64,000 bases of DNA from JACVRW01 sp963746825 (GTDB taxonomy: Bacteria; Actinomycetota; Thermoleophilia; Solirubrobacterales; Thermoleophilaceae). Positions 1-8,562 of this stretch are shown here, one piece after another; the first letter of the stretch is position 1, and each line of letters begins with the position of its first letter. The position numbers and the translations under genes are program-made. The DNA is taken from NCBI GenBank assembly GCA_963746825.1, contig CAVVCU010000020.1, forward strand, positions 113,954 to 177,953, given 5' to 3'. The notes beneath the pieces were generated by a model. That model ran no database searches and had not been told where the DNA came from. It worked only from the letters and a program-made list of their open reading frames with translations.

Positions 1-1761
1 GTGCGTCTCGACCTGCGCGGGAGCGGCGACTCCGAGGGGATCATGTTCGACGAGTACCTGCCGCTCGAGCAGGAGGACGGTGTCGAGGCGATCGCGTGGC
101 TGGCCGAGCAGCCGTGGTGCACCGGCAAGGTGGGCATGATCGGCATCTCCTGGGGCGGCTTCAACGGCCTGCAGATCGCGGCCCGCCGCCCCCCGGAACT
201 GGGGGCCGTGATCTCCATGTGCGCGAGCGACGACCGCTACAGCGACGACGTGCACTACGTCGGTGGGTGCGTGCTCGGCGTCGACATGCTGGCCTGGGCG
301 GCCACCATGCTCACGCTGTGCGCGATGCCGCCCGATCCCTCGGCGGTGGGCGACAACTGGCGGGCCACGTGGATGGAGCGGATGGAGAGCACGCCCTCGA
401 TGGTCGAGGCCTGGCTCACCCACCAGCGCCGCGACGACTTCTGGCGCCAGGGCTCGGTGTGCGAGGACTACGCCGCGATCGAGGCGCCGGTCTACGCCGT
501 CGGCGGCTGGCCCGACGGCTACACCAACGCCGTTCCGCGCCTGGTCGAGGGCCTGCCGGGGCCGAAGAAGGGCCTGATAGGCCCCTGGTCGCACGCCTTT
601 CCCCAGGACGGCGAGCCGGGCCCGGCGATCGGCTTCCTGCAGGAGTGCCTGCGCTGGTTCGACCATTGGTTGAAGGGGGCGGATTCTGGGATCATGGAGG
701 AGCCGGCGCTACGTGCATGGATGCAGGACCCGGTGGCGCCGGCCACCTACTACGCCGAGCGCCCGGGGCGCTGGGTCACCGAGCCGGCGTGGCCGCCCCC
801 CGGCAACGAGGAGCAGGTGTGGCCGCTCGAGGGCGACTTCCCGCTCGAGCACCGCAGCCATGAGTCGACCGGCGCCGACGGCGGCGCGTGGTGCGCCGAA
901 GGAGGCGAGGGCGACTGGCCCGGCGATCAGCGCGCCGAGGACGAGCGTTCGCTGGCGTTCACGTTCGAGCCGCTCGACCGGCGGCTCGAGATCCTCGGCT
1001 TCCCGGAGGTCGAGCTGGAGCTGTCGGCCGACCGCCCCCAGGCTCTGGTCGCGGTGCGCCTGTGCGCGGTGGACGACGACGGCGCCTCGCTGCTGATCAC
1101 CCGCGGAATGCTCAACCTCACCCACCGCGACGGTCACGCCGAGCCCGAGCCGCTCGAGCCCGGGCAGCGCTACCCGGTGAAGGTGCGCCTCGACGTCATC
1201 GGCCAGGCCGTCCCGGCCGGACAGCGACTGCGGGTGTCGATCTCCACCGTCTACTGGCCCTGGCTCTGGCCATCTCCAGAGCCGGTGACCCTGACCGTGC
1301 ACGAGGGGCGCCTGCTCCTGCCGGTGCGCCCGGTGCGCGAGGAAGGCGAGCCGGCGGCCTTCGGCCCGCCGGAGTGGGCGCAGCCGCTCGAGGTGGAGAC
1401 GATCGAACCGGGCCGCACCCGGCGCGAGCACCGCGAGGACCCCGAGACCGGCCTGCGCGAGATCGAGTTCGAGTGGAACGTGGGCGGTCACCGGCGCCTC
1501 GTGGAGGCGGGCACGGAGATGCTCGACACCAACGTCACCACCTATCGCATCACGGAGGGGGATCCCACCTCGGCCGAGGTGGAGGTGCATGCCGTCACAG
1601 GCCTGGGCCGAGGCGAGTGGCAGACCCGAGTCGAGACCGAGAGCCGGATGCGCTCCACGGACAAGGAGTTCCTGGTGAGCCAGCGCCTCAACGCCTTCGA
1701 GGGCGACGAGCAGGTCTACTCGCGGGTGTGGGAGCTGACCTTCCCGCGCGACGGGGTGTAG
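1..1761 (+). CDS. CocE/NonD family hydrolase (X-Pro dipeptidyl-peptidase S15-like), 5' partial
   Basis: Serine alpha/beta hydrolase of the CocE/NonD family, whose members cleave acyl esters or X-Pro dipeptides. The nucleophile elbow GISWGG (Ser50), an acid in GGWPDGY (Asp172) and the His of GPWSHAF (His198) give the triad. The C-terminal third is a beta-rich jelly-roll domain typical of S15/CocE enzymes. The reading frame is open from base 1 and begins inside the hydrolase core; family members have roughly 80-100 residues before this point, so the GTG at base 1 is probably not the start and the gene runs in from upstream. It ends convergently, 7 bp from the Rieske oxygenase gene. Family assignment is firm; substrate is unknown. 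Confidence 0.88.
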   Translation: MRLDLRGSGDSEGIMFDEYLPLEQEDGVEAIAWLAEQPWCTGKVGMIGISWGGFNGLQIAARRPPELGAVISMCASDDRYSDDVHYVGGCVLGVDMLAWAATMLTLCAMPPDPSAVGDNWRATWMERMESTPSMVEAWLTHQRRDDFWRQGSVCEDYAAIEAPVYAVGGWPDGYTNAVPRLVEGLPGPKKGLIGPWSHAFPQDGEPGPAIGFLQECLRWFDHWLKGADSGIMEEPALRAWMQDPVAPATYYAERPGRWVTEPAWPPPGNEEQVWPLEGDFPLEHRSHESTGADGGAWCAEGGEGDWPGDQRAEDERSLAFTFEPLDRRLEILGFPEVELELSADRPQALVAVRLCAVDDDGASLLITRGMLNLTHRDGHAEPEPLEPGQRYPVKVRLDVIGQAVPAGQRLRVSISTVYWPWLWPSPEPVTLTVHEGRLLLPVRPVREEGEPAAFGPPEWAQPLEVETIEPGRTRREHREDPETGLREIEFEWNVGGHRRLVEAGTEMLDTNVTTYRITEGDPTSAEVEVHAVTGLGRGEWQTRVETESRMRSTDKEFLVSQRLNAFEGDEQVYSRVWELTFPRDGV

Positions 1762-1768
1762 CCGGGCT

Positions 1769-2824
1769 CTAGCGCCCCGCCCCGTTGAGGTTGCGCGCCA
1801 CCCAGCCCTGGAACTCGCCGATCAGGTCCTCGCTCGGCAGCATCAGCTGACCCTTCTCGAACGCTCCTGAGCGCATCCCGCTCTGGACCGACTCGACCAG
1901 CACGCGGTCCTCGACTCCCACCTGCGTGTCGAGCGCGAGGAAGTCGTCGATCCACGCCGGGTCGGCGTCGCCGCCGAAGAAGTAGTCCAGGAAGCCGTGG
2001 GTGCGCTCGGCGCCGTCGGGCACGAGCGGGCCGATCGACAGGTTGGGCCGCCCCGGCATCACGTTGACCTTGATGTTCGGCCACACCAGGTGGAACTGGC
2101 CCTCCACGTCGCCGCTCGTGTCGTAGTGGCCGTTGCGCCCGTTCTCGCGCAGCCGGGCGTAGTGGCTGCCGAAGGTCTCTGTCGCGTCGAGGCGGTAGCC
2201 GTTCGCGCTCACGTCGATCACATCGCTGAAGCTCGGGTGGGCGACCTGGCAGTGGTAGCACTCGAGGAAGTTCTCCACCGCGATCTTCCAGTTGGCCTCG
2301 AGCGTGAACGGCGCGCGGGAGTGAAAGGCCAGCGCGTCGACGTCGAGGCCAGCACCGGCCACGATCTCCGGTAGCTCACCCAGCGTGGCGGCGAGCGGCG
2401 CGGCCTCGGAGTCGGCGTTGACGAAGATGAACGGGCCCCACGTATCCACCTGAGCGGGCCTGAGCCCCAACGCCCCGCGGTCGAAGTCGGGATCGGACTC
2501 CGAGCGCGGAGCCGCGCGCAGGGCGCCGTCGAGATCGTAGGTCCAGGCGTGGTAATGGCACTGCAGAGTCGAGCAGCGCCCCTCGCCGGACACCACCTCG
2601 GCGCCGCGGTGGCGGCACACGTTCACATGGGCGTGCAGGTCGCCCTGGCGGTCGCGCACCACGACGAGCGGGATGTCGGCCACGCGCATCGTGAAGTACG
2701 AGCCCGGCTCGGCCAGCTGGCCCATGTGCCCGGCGTACTGCCAGCGATGGGCGAAGAGCCGCTCGCGCTCCTCGGCCAGCACGTCGGTGTCGGTGTACCA
2801 GCGGTAGGGAAGCGTCTCGGTCAT
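1769..2824 (-). CDS. Rieske non-heme iron ring-hydroxylating oxygenase, alpha subunit
   Basis: Oxygenase alpha subunit of 351 residues. The Rieske [2Fe-2S] site is Cys70-x-His72 and Cys89-xx-His92. The mononuclear iron site lies in ENFLECYHCQVAH, with Asn185, Glu188, His191 and His196. The family uses electrons from a separate reductase to hydroxylate aromatic or quaternary-ammonium substrates. It is the last gene of the oligopeptide transporter operon: its ATG overlaps the TGA of the second ATPase gene in an ATGA junction, so it is probably translationally coupled. No reductase or beta subunit lies nearby, so it must borrow a reductase from elsewhere. Substrate is unknown; demethylation or hydroxylation of an imported compound is a guess. 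Confidence 0.9.
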   Translation of the reverse strand: MTETLPYRWYTDTDVLAEERERLFAHRWQYAGHMGQLAEPGSYFTMRVADIPLVVVRDRQGDLHAHVNVCRHRGAEVVSGEGRCSTLQCHYHAWTYDLDGALRAAPRSESDPDFDRGALGLRPAQVDTWGPFIFVNADSEAAPLAATLGELPEIVAGAGLDVDALAFHSRAPFTLEANWKIAVENFLECYHCQVAHPSFSDVIDVSANGYRLDATETFGSHYARLRENGRNGHYDTSGDVEGQFHLVWPNIKVNVMPGRPNLSIGPLVPDGAERTHGFLDYFFGGDADPAWIDDFLALDTQVGVEDRVLVESVQSGMRSGAFEKGQLMLPSEDLIGEFQGWVARNLNGAGR

Positions 2825-3840
2825 TGGCTCTCCGTTGCGACGGCGGCAGGCGGCCCAACAGCATGGCAGGCGGGCAGCGTCTTCGGATCATCGTTGCGGC
2901 AGCTCTCCTCGATCCCGAGGCGCGCCGCCTCGCCCGACTCGACGAGCGGGCAGCGCGGGTGGAAGCGGCAGCCCGACGGCATGCGGGTCGGATCGGGTGC
3001 CTCGCCGGTGAGGATCCGCTGCTCCATCTGCTCGATCTCCGGCACCACCGAAAGCAGCGCCTGTGTGTAGGGGTGCTTGGGATCGGTGAGGATGTCCTCC
3101 GTCGGGCCCTCCTCGACGATGCGGCCGAGGTACATCACGGCCACGCGATCGGCGATGTTCCAGGCCAGGCCGAGATCGTGGGTGACCACGAGGATGCCCA
3201 CGCCGGTCTCGCGGGCGAGCTTGAGCATCAGGGCCAGGATCTCGCCGCGCACCGAGGCGTCGAGACTCGACACCGGCTCGTCGGCCACCAGCAGCTCGGG
3301 GTTGAGGACCATGGCTCCGGCGATCACCACCCGCTGGCGCTGCCCGCCCGAGAGCTCGTAGGGGTAGCGGGTGACGAAGCGCTCCGGTGGTCGCAGCCCC
3401 GCGTTCGCGAGCGCGTCGGCCACCAGCTGCTCCTCGTTGCCCGGCACCTTCTGGATGCGCACGCCCTCGGCCACCGCCTCGTAGATCGACTGGCGGGCGT
3501 TGAGCGCCCCGGTGGGGTCCTGGAAGATCAGCTGGGCCATGCGCCGGTGCTCGCGCAGGGCGCGGTGGCCGTGCGTCAGGGGCTTGCCGCGAATCAGCAC
3601 CTCTCCGGACTTGGGCAGCTGGAGGCCGGCGATGGTGCGGGCCAGCGTGGTCTTGCCACAGCCGGACTCGCCGACGAGGGCGACGATCTCGCTCTCCGCC
3701 ATCTGCAGGCTCACACCGTCGACAGCGCGAGCCACGCCTCGGCGGGTGGGGAACTGGACGTGGACGTCGCGCACCTCGAGCAGCTGCGAATCGCCTCGCT
3801 GCGCAGCCGGCCGAGCCGGCTGCTTGCGCCCGGCGCTCAT
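2821..3840 (-). CDS. Oligopeptide/dipeptide ABC transporter ATP-binding protein (OppF/DppF-like)
   Basis: Cytoplasmic ATPase of 339 residues for a peptide-type importer. It shows Walker A GESGCGKT, signature LSGGQRQR, Walker B LLVADEP and the C-terminal oligopeptide extension with the Cys motif CRFHPRCP. The open frame extends far upstream, but the start chosen is the ATG at 3840 (MSAGRKQ), which overlaps the TGA of the preceding ATPase gene as ATGA. Its own TGA overlaps the ATG of the Rieske gene in the same way. It pairs with the neighbouring OppD-like ATPase and two permeases. Confidence 0.93.
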   Translation of the reverse strand: MSAGRKQPARPAAQRGDSQLLEVRDVHVQFPTRRGVARAVDGVSLQMAESEIVALVGESGCGKTTLARTIAGLQLPKSGEVLIRGKPLTHGHRALREHRRMAQLIFQDPTGALNARQSIYEAVAEGVRIQKVPGNEEQLVADALANAGLRPPERFVTRYPYELSGGQRQRVVIAGAMVLNPELLVADEPVSSLDASVRGEILALMLKLARETGVGILVVTHDLGLAWNIADRVAVMYLGRIVEEGPTEDILTDPKHPYTQALLSVVPEIEQMEQRILTGEAPDPTRMPSGCRFHPRCPLVESGEAARLGIEESCRNDDPKTLPACHAVGPPAAVATESQ

Positions 3841-4847
3841 GTCGACACGGGCGACCCGGACACGTGGACGCAGGCGGCCGAGCGCTCGGGTCCGGCGGGC
3901 CAGAGCTCGACGTCGGTGGAGGGACAGATGTCGACCGCCGCGGGGCAGCGCGGATGGAAGGGGCATCCGCTGGGAAGGTCGCGCGGGTCGGGCGGGTCGC
4001 CGGGCAGGCCCGAGGGGTGCATGCGGTACTTGGGGTCCCCGATGACCGGGAAGGCGGCGGCCAGGCCCTTGGTGTAGGGATGCGCCGGCTCCGCGAACAC
4101 CTCGACGCTCGGGCCCCGTTCCACCACCCGGCCCGCGTACATGACCGCGATGCGCCGGCACACCGCGGCGAGAGTCGAGAGGTCGTGGGTGATGAAGATC
4201 GTCGCCAGGCCGAGGCGCTCCTGCAGGTCCTCGAGCAGCTTGAGCACCTGTGCCTGAACCATCACGTCGAGCGCCGTCGTGGGCTCGTCGGCGATCAGCA
4301 GGCGCGGGTCGCAGGCCAGGGCAAGCGCGATCAACACGCGCTGGCGCTGCCCGCCCGAGAGCTGGTGCGGGTAGTCCTGCGCCCGCCGTGCCGGCAGCCC
4401 GACCAGCTCCAGCAGCTCGCCCACCCGCTTCCCGACCCCGCCCTTCTTGGAGTGCAGACGGATCGCCTCGCCGATCTGCTGCCCCACGCGCTGAACCGGA
4501 TTGAGCGAATGCAGCGCCCCCTGGAAGACGATCGCCATGCTCGTCCAGCGCACCGCCCTGAGGCGCCCGGGCTTCATGGTGAAGACGTTCTCGCCGTCGA
4601 GGAGCACCTCGCCCTCGATCTTCGTGCCCTTGGGCAGCAGGCGCAGCAGCGCCCCGGCCAGCGAGGACTTGCCGCAGCCCGATTCGCCGGCCAGACCCAG
4701 CGTCTGGCCGGCCTCGAGATCGAAGTCCACCCCACGCACCGCCGGGACCTCGCCGCTGAACGAGCGATAGGTCACGTGCAGGTCACGCACCGAGAGCAGC
4801 GGGGCGGCCTCGGTGGCGGGCTCGACGGGCTGCGGCTCCGCGCTCAT
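3837..4847 (-). CDS. Oligopeptide/dipeptide ABC transporter ATP-binding protein (OppD/DppD-like)
   Basis: First of two ATPases of the peptide importer, 336 residues. Visible are Walker A GESGCGKS, signature LSGGQRQR, Walker B LLIADEP, the H-loop ITHDL and the C-terminal CPFHPRCP element of the oligopeptide ATPase extension, thought to bind an Fe-S cluster in some relatives. The start is the ATG at 4847 (MSAEPQP), which overlaps the permease stop codon as ATGA; longer frames run into the permease gene and are not credible. It functions as a heterodimer with the next gene product. Confidence 0.93.
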   Translation of the reverse strand: MSAEPQPVEPATEAAPLLSVRDLHVTYRSFSGEVPAVRGVDFDLEAGQTLGLAGESGCGKSSLAGALLRLLPKGTKIEGEVLLDGENVFTMKPGRLRAVRWTSMAIVFQGALHSLNPVQRVGQQIGEAIRLHSKKGGVGKRVGELLELVGLPARRAQDYPHQLSGGQRQRVLIALALACDPRLLIADEPTTALDVMVQAQVLKLLEDLQERLGLATIFITHDLSTLAAVCRRIAVMYAGRVVERGPSVEVFAEPAHPYTKGLAAAFPVIGDPKYRMHPSGLPGDPPDPRDLPSGCPFHPRCPAAVDICPSTDVELWPAGPERSAACVHVSGSPVST

Positions 4848-5758
4848 CCGCGTTGGTCTCGCAGCCGGGGATCGAGGATCTCCTCCAGCGCCTGACCCAC
4901 CAGGGTGAAGGCCAGGACCACGAGCATGATCCCGATGCCCGGCGGCACGATGTACCACCAGGCCTCCAGGGTCACGGCGCCGGCCTCGAACGCGTCGTCG
5001 AGCATCTGGCCCCAGGAGGCGCTCGACGGGTCACCCAGGCCGAGGAAGGAGAGCGTGGCCTCGGAGAGGATCACCACCGGCACGGTGAGCGTCGTGTTGG
5101 CCAGGATCAGCGGGAGGCTGTTGGGCAGGATATGGCGCGACATGAGGTGCCACTGCGACGCGCCCAGCGCGCGGCTGCGATCGACGTAATCGCGCTCCTT
5201 GAGGGTGAGCACCTGCGCGTGGATGAGCCGCGTGGTCTGCGGCCACGAGGTGATCCCGATGACGATGATGATGTTGCGGATCGAGGGGCCGAGGATCGCG
5301 GCCAGGGCGATGGCCAGCGGGAGGAAGGGGATCACCAGGAACCACTCGGTGATGCGCATGAGCACGGCTCCCACCCTGCCGCCGAGGAACCCGGCAGCGA
5401 TGCCCACCACCGAGCCGATGAACATGGCCAGGACGGTGGCCGCGAGTCCCACCAGGAGGCTGATGCGCGAGCCCCAGATGAACTGCGTCATCACCGACCG
5501 TCCGAGATCGTCGGTGCCGAGCGGCCCGAACTCCGAGGGGCTGGCGAAGGCCGGGTTGTCAGTGGTGTTGACGGCCTTCAGGCCGGCCGGGTCGGCCAGC
5601 AGGGGGGCGGCCAGCGCCATCAGCACGATCAGGCCCAGGATGATCAGGCCGACCATCCCGGGGCGGTGCTGACGGAACTGCTCCCACATGCCGGCCAGTG
5701 AGCGCCGGCGGCGCACCCACGCAATCCGGCGAGCGGAGGGGACGGCGGCGGCGCTCAT
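4844..5758 (-). CDS. ABC transporter permease, OppC/DppC-like
   Basis: Inner-membrane permease of 304 residues, binding-protein-dependent transport family. It has an N-terminal cytoplasmic stretch, a first transmembrane helix (GLIILGLIVLMALAAPLL), the substrate-loop domain typical of OppC proteins, then five more helices. The EAA loop is recognizable around GASQWHLMSRHILPN. The start is the ATG at 5758 (MSAAAVPS), overlapping the OppB stop as ATGA. It forms the translocation channel with the next permease. Confidence 0.93.
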   Translation of the reverse strand: MSAAAVPSARRIAWVRRRRSLAGMWEQFRQHRPGMVGLIILGLIVLMALAAPLLADPAGLKAVNTTDNPAFASPSEFGPLGTDDLGRSVMTQFIWGSRISLLVGLAATVLAMFIGSVVGIAAGFLGGRVGAVLMRITEWFLVIPFLPLAIALAAILGPSIRNIIIVIGITSWPQTTRLIHAQVLTLKERDYVDRSRALGASQWHLMSRHILPNSLPLILANTTLTVPVVILSEATLSFLGLGDPSSASWGQMLDDAFEAGAVTLEAWWYIVPPGIGIMLVVLAFTLVGQALEEILDPRLRDQRG

Positions 5759-6723
5759 CCGGCACGCACCCGCGGATCGAGGTACGCGTAGAGCAGGTCG
5801 GCGATCAGGTTGAACAGGATCACCGAAGCGCTGAACACCAGGAAGAGGCCCTGGAGCATGGGCAGGTCGGGGCCCTTGATCGCCTCGTAGGAGGCGAGCC
5901 CCAGGCCCGGCCAGGAGAAGATGGCCTCCACCGCGATAGCGCCGGAGAGCACGAATCCGAAGTTGATGGCCAGGAGGGCCACCACCGGCAGCAGAGCGTT
6001 GGGCACCGCGTGGCGGTTGCGCACCAGCACGTCGCGCAGGCCCTTGGCGCGGGCGAGTATCAGGTAGTCCTCGCGCATCGTGTCGAGCAGCGAGGAGCGC
6101 ATGATGATCGCGTACTCGCCCAGATAGCCCAGCGTGAGCGTGAGCGCGGGCAGGAACATGTGCTGGGCCTGGTCGACCAGCTTGCCCAGGCCCGTGGCGG
6201 TGGAGGCCGGGTCGACGATCCCGCCCACCGGGAACAGGCCGAGGCCGACGGCCAGCGTGGTCAGCAGGATCATGCCCATCCAGAAGTCGGGCATGGAGTA
6301 GGTGCCCATCGTGAAGCCGGTGATCGTGTAGTCGGTGGCCGTGCGTCTTCGCCACGCGGCGGCAATCCCCAGCATCACGCCAAGCACCGCCGAGAGGATC
6401 GCCGCCACGCCCACCAGCGCGATGGTGGGCAGCGCCTTGCGACGGATCTCCGAGGCCACCGGCTGGTTGGTCGAGTAGGAGCGCCCGAAGTTGAGCGTGG
6501 CCGTCTGCCCCAGGTAGCGCACGAACTGCTCGGCCTGGGAGCCGTCCAGGCCGAACTCCTTGGTCAGCTCAGCGCGCTGGCTCTGCGATAGCTCCTTCCC
6601 CCGGAACAGGCTCGCCACCGGATCCGTCTCCACCACCCGGAACAGGAAGAAGTTGAAGCAGACCACGAAGAACAGCGTGGCCAGCGCCCCGAGGACCTTA
6701 CGACTGACCAGCCCTGCGGTCAC
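5755..6723 (-). CDS. ABC transporter permease, OppB/DppB-like
   Basis: Inner-membrane permease of 322 residues with a helix near the N terminus (ALATLFFVVCFNFFLFRVV), a periplasmic loop and five further helices. The EAA motif lies at AKGLRDVLVRNRHAVPNA. It starts with GTG at 6723, which overlaps the TGA of the binding-protein gene as GTGA. With the OppC-like neighbour it forms the pore of the importer. Length and order match the usual SBP-B-C-D-F arrangement. Confidence 0.93.
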   Translation of the reverse strand: MTAGLVSRKVLGALATLFFVVCFNFFLFRVVETDPVASLFRGKELSQSQRAELTKEFGLDGSQAEQFVRYLGQTATLNFGRSYSTNQPVASEIRRKALPTIALVGVAAILSAVLGVMLGIAAAWRRRTATDYTITGFTMGTYSMPDFWMGMILLTTLAVGLGLFPVGGIVDPASTATGLGKLVDQAQHMFLPALTLTLGYLGEYAIIMRSSLLDTMREDYLILARAKGLRDVLVRNRHAVPNALLPVVALLAINFGFVLSGAIAVEAIFSWPGLGLASYEAIKGPDLPMLQGLFLVFSASVILFNLIADLLYAYLDPRVRAG

Positions 6724-8514
6724 TCCCGCTCGTCGGCACTCTTTCGGCGGGTCACCACCACAAGCGCAGCGCCCAACGCCAGCACCGCGACCGCGAGGAT
6801 TGCGATTATTCCGCCACTTCCACCGCCGCCGTCATCGCCGCCGCCCCCGGCGGCCGCGGCGGTCACCGGCTTGAGCCGCGCGTAGGTCGGCGAGGTGTTG
6901 GAGTAGAGCACCGGCCCGGTCTTCTCGGGCTGCTGCACCCAGCCCGTGAAGCGGTCCTTCACGTAGGCCTGGGTGTCCGGATCGGCCGTGATCACGTTGT
7001 AGACCGCCGACTGCTGCCAGCGCGTGAGCATCTCGTGGACGATCTCCACGCGCTTGTCGCGATCGAGCTCCACCTTCTGCTGCGCGTAGAGGCGGTCGTA
7101 CTCCTCATCGCAGTAGTTGGCGTCGTTGTAGTAGTTGGTCGGGTCCTCCGGATCGCTCGCGACCTGATCGCAGGTCATGTAGTCGAGCATCGTGTCCGGG
7201 TCCACGAACGGCGTCCAGCCCCACGAGAACATGTCGTAGTTGCCCTCGCCGATGATGGTCGTCAGCTGGCTGTCGTCGGCCACCTTCTGGGTGGTGGCGA
7301 TGCCGATCTCGTCCAGCCAGCCGGTGACGAACTCGGCGATCTCCGCGCCGGTCTCCCCGTCGGAGCGCGCGTAGTAGCGTGAGGTTGATCGGCTCGCCGC
7401 CGCCGGGCATTTCCCGCACGCCGTCGTCGTCGGTGTCCTCGTAGCCCGCCTCGTCGAGGATCGCGCGCGCCTTGTCGAGGTCGAACTCGAAGATCTGCTC
7501 CTCGGTCAGCTCGGGCACCCATTCGGGATCCGGGGACGGGATGATGGTGTGGGCGACCGCGCTCGTGCCCGCGGTCACGCGGTCGACGAGCGTCTCCTTG
7601 TCGATCGCGTGAGCGATGGCCTTGCGCACCTCCGGGTCGAGCAGCGCCGGGTGGGGCTTCTTGAGCCCGTCGCCGCCGTTGATCGCGACCTCGCTGAACG
7701 CGCCCTGCTGGCCGGCCACGGTCTGGATGTTGGGATCCTTCTTGAGCTGGTTGAACGAGTTGCCGGGGATGTCCTGAGCCGCGTCGAGCTCTCCGGTCTT
7801 GAGCGCCGCGACCATGGCGTCCGGGTTGTTGAACTTGCGCAGCACGACCTTGGCGACGGCCGGCTTTCCGTCCCAGTAGTTGGGGTTGGCCCTAAAGCGG
7901 GCGAACTGCCCCTTCTCGAACTTCTCGAGCACGAAGGGCCCGGAGCCCACGCCGTCCTCGCCCGGGTACTTGTCGCGCTCCGCCTGCGTGAACTTGCCCC
8001 AGATGTGCTTGGGCAGGATGTAGACGTCCATGGAGGGCAGCTTGGGATCGGGCACCGAGGTCTTGATGACCACCGTCGTCGGGTCCGGCGCGGTGGCGGT
8101 GAGATTCGCGGTCACCGCCGAGTGGTTGAGCCACTCCTCCTTGCGCGAGGTGTTGACCGTCCAGGCGATGTCCTCGGAGGTGAGCGGCTTGCCGTCGGAC
8201 CACTTGAGCCCGGGGCGCAGCTTGTAGGTCCAGGTGAGCTTGTCGTCGGAGCTCTCCCACGACTCGGCCAGGCCGGGAATGGTGGAGAAGTCCTTGGCCG
8301 CCTTGTCGGTGAGCGTGGCGTACTGGATGTTCCACGCCTCGTAGGCCGCAACCGTCACGCCGATCAGCGGGCTCATGCTGTCGATGCCCTGCGGATCACC
8401 CACGTCGAAGGTGACCGGCCCGTTGTCCTGGCTCTGCGCCGAGACCGCCGACAGGCCACCCACCAAAGCCACCAACAGGATCGTTCCAGCCAGTAGCCGT
8501 ACCTTGATGCTCAA
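6720..8514 (-). CDS. Peptide ABC transporter substrate-binding protein (SBP family 5), one frameshift, C-terminal membrane anchor
   Basis: Extracytoplasmic solute-binding protein, family 5. It starts at TTG 8514 behind a strong ribosome site (AGGAGAGGA) and has a Sec-type signal peptide ending near VSAQS without a lipobox Cys. The frame breaks at about 7375-7382: one extra base turns LTLYARSD into LTLLRAL, and the downstream frame continues as typical SBP5 sequence to 6720. The total length, 3n+1, fits one inserted base; about 597 residues when restored. Unusually, the C terminus is a Gly-rich linker plus a helix (IIAILAVAVLALGAALVVV) and basic tail, suggesting a membrane anchor in place of lipidation. 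First gene of the transporter operon. Confidence 0.85.
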
Positions 8515-8562
8515 CGCGAGTCCTCTCCTAGTTCCCCTCTTAGGCGCGACTATTTCATTGGT

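Noticed and set aside
2821..4161. Long form of the second ATPase gene starting near 4161
   Set aside because: The extension is the antisense-like third frame of the preceding ATPase gene; the ATGA junction at 3837-3840 marks the real start.
7372..7384. Programmed ribosomal frameshift in the binding-protein gene
   Set aside because: No slippery heptamer, stimulatory hairpin or internal stop arrangement; an extra base is simpler, and similar breaks occur in unrelated genes.
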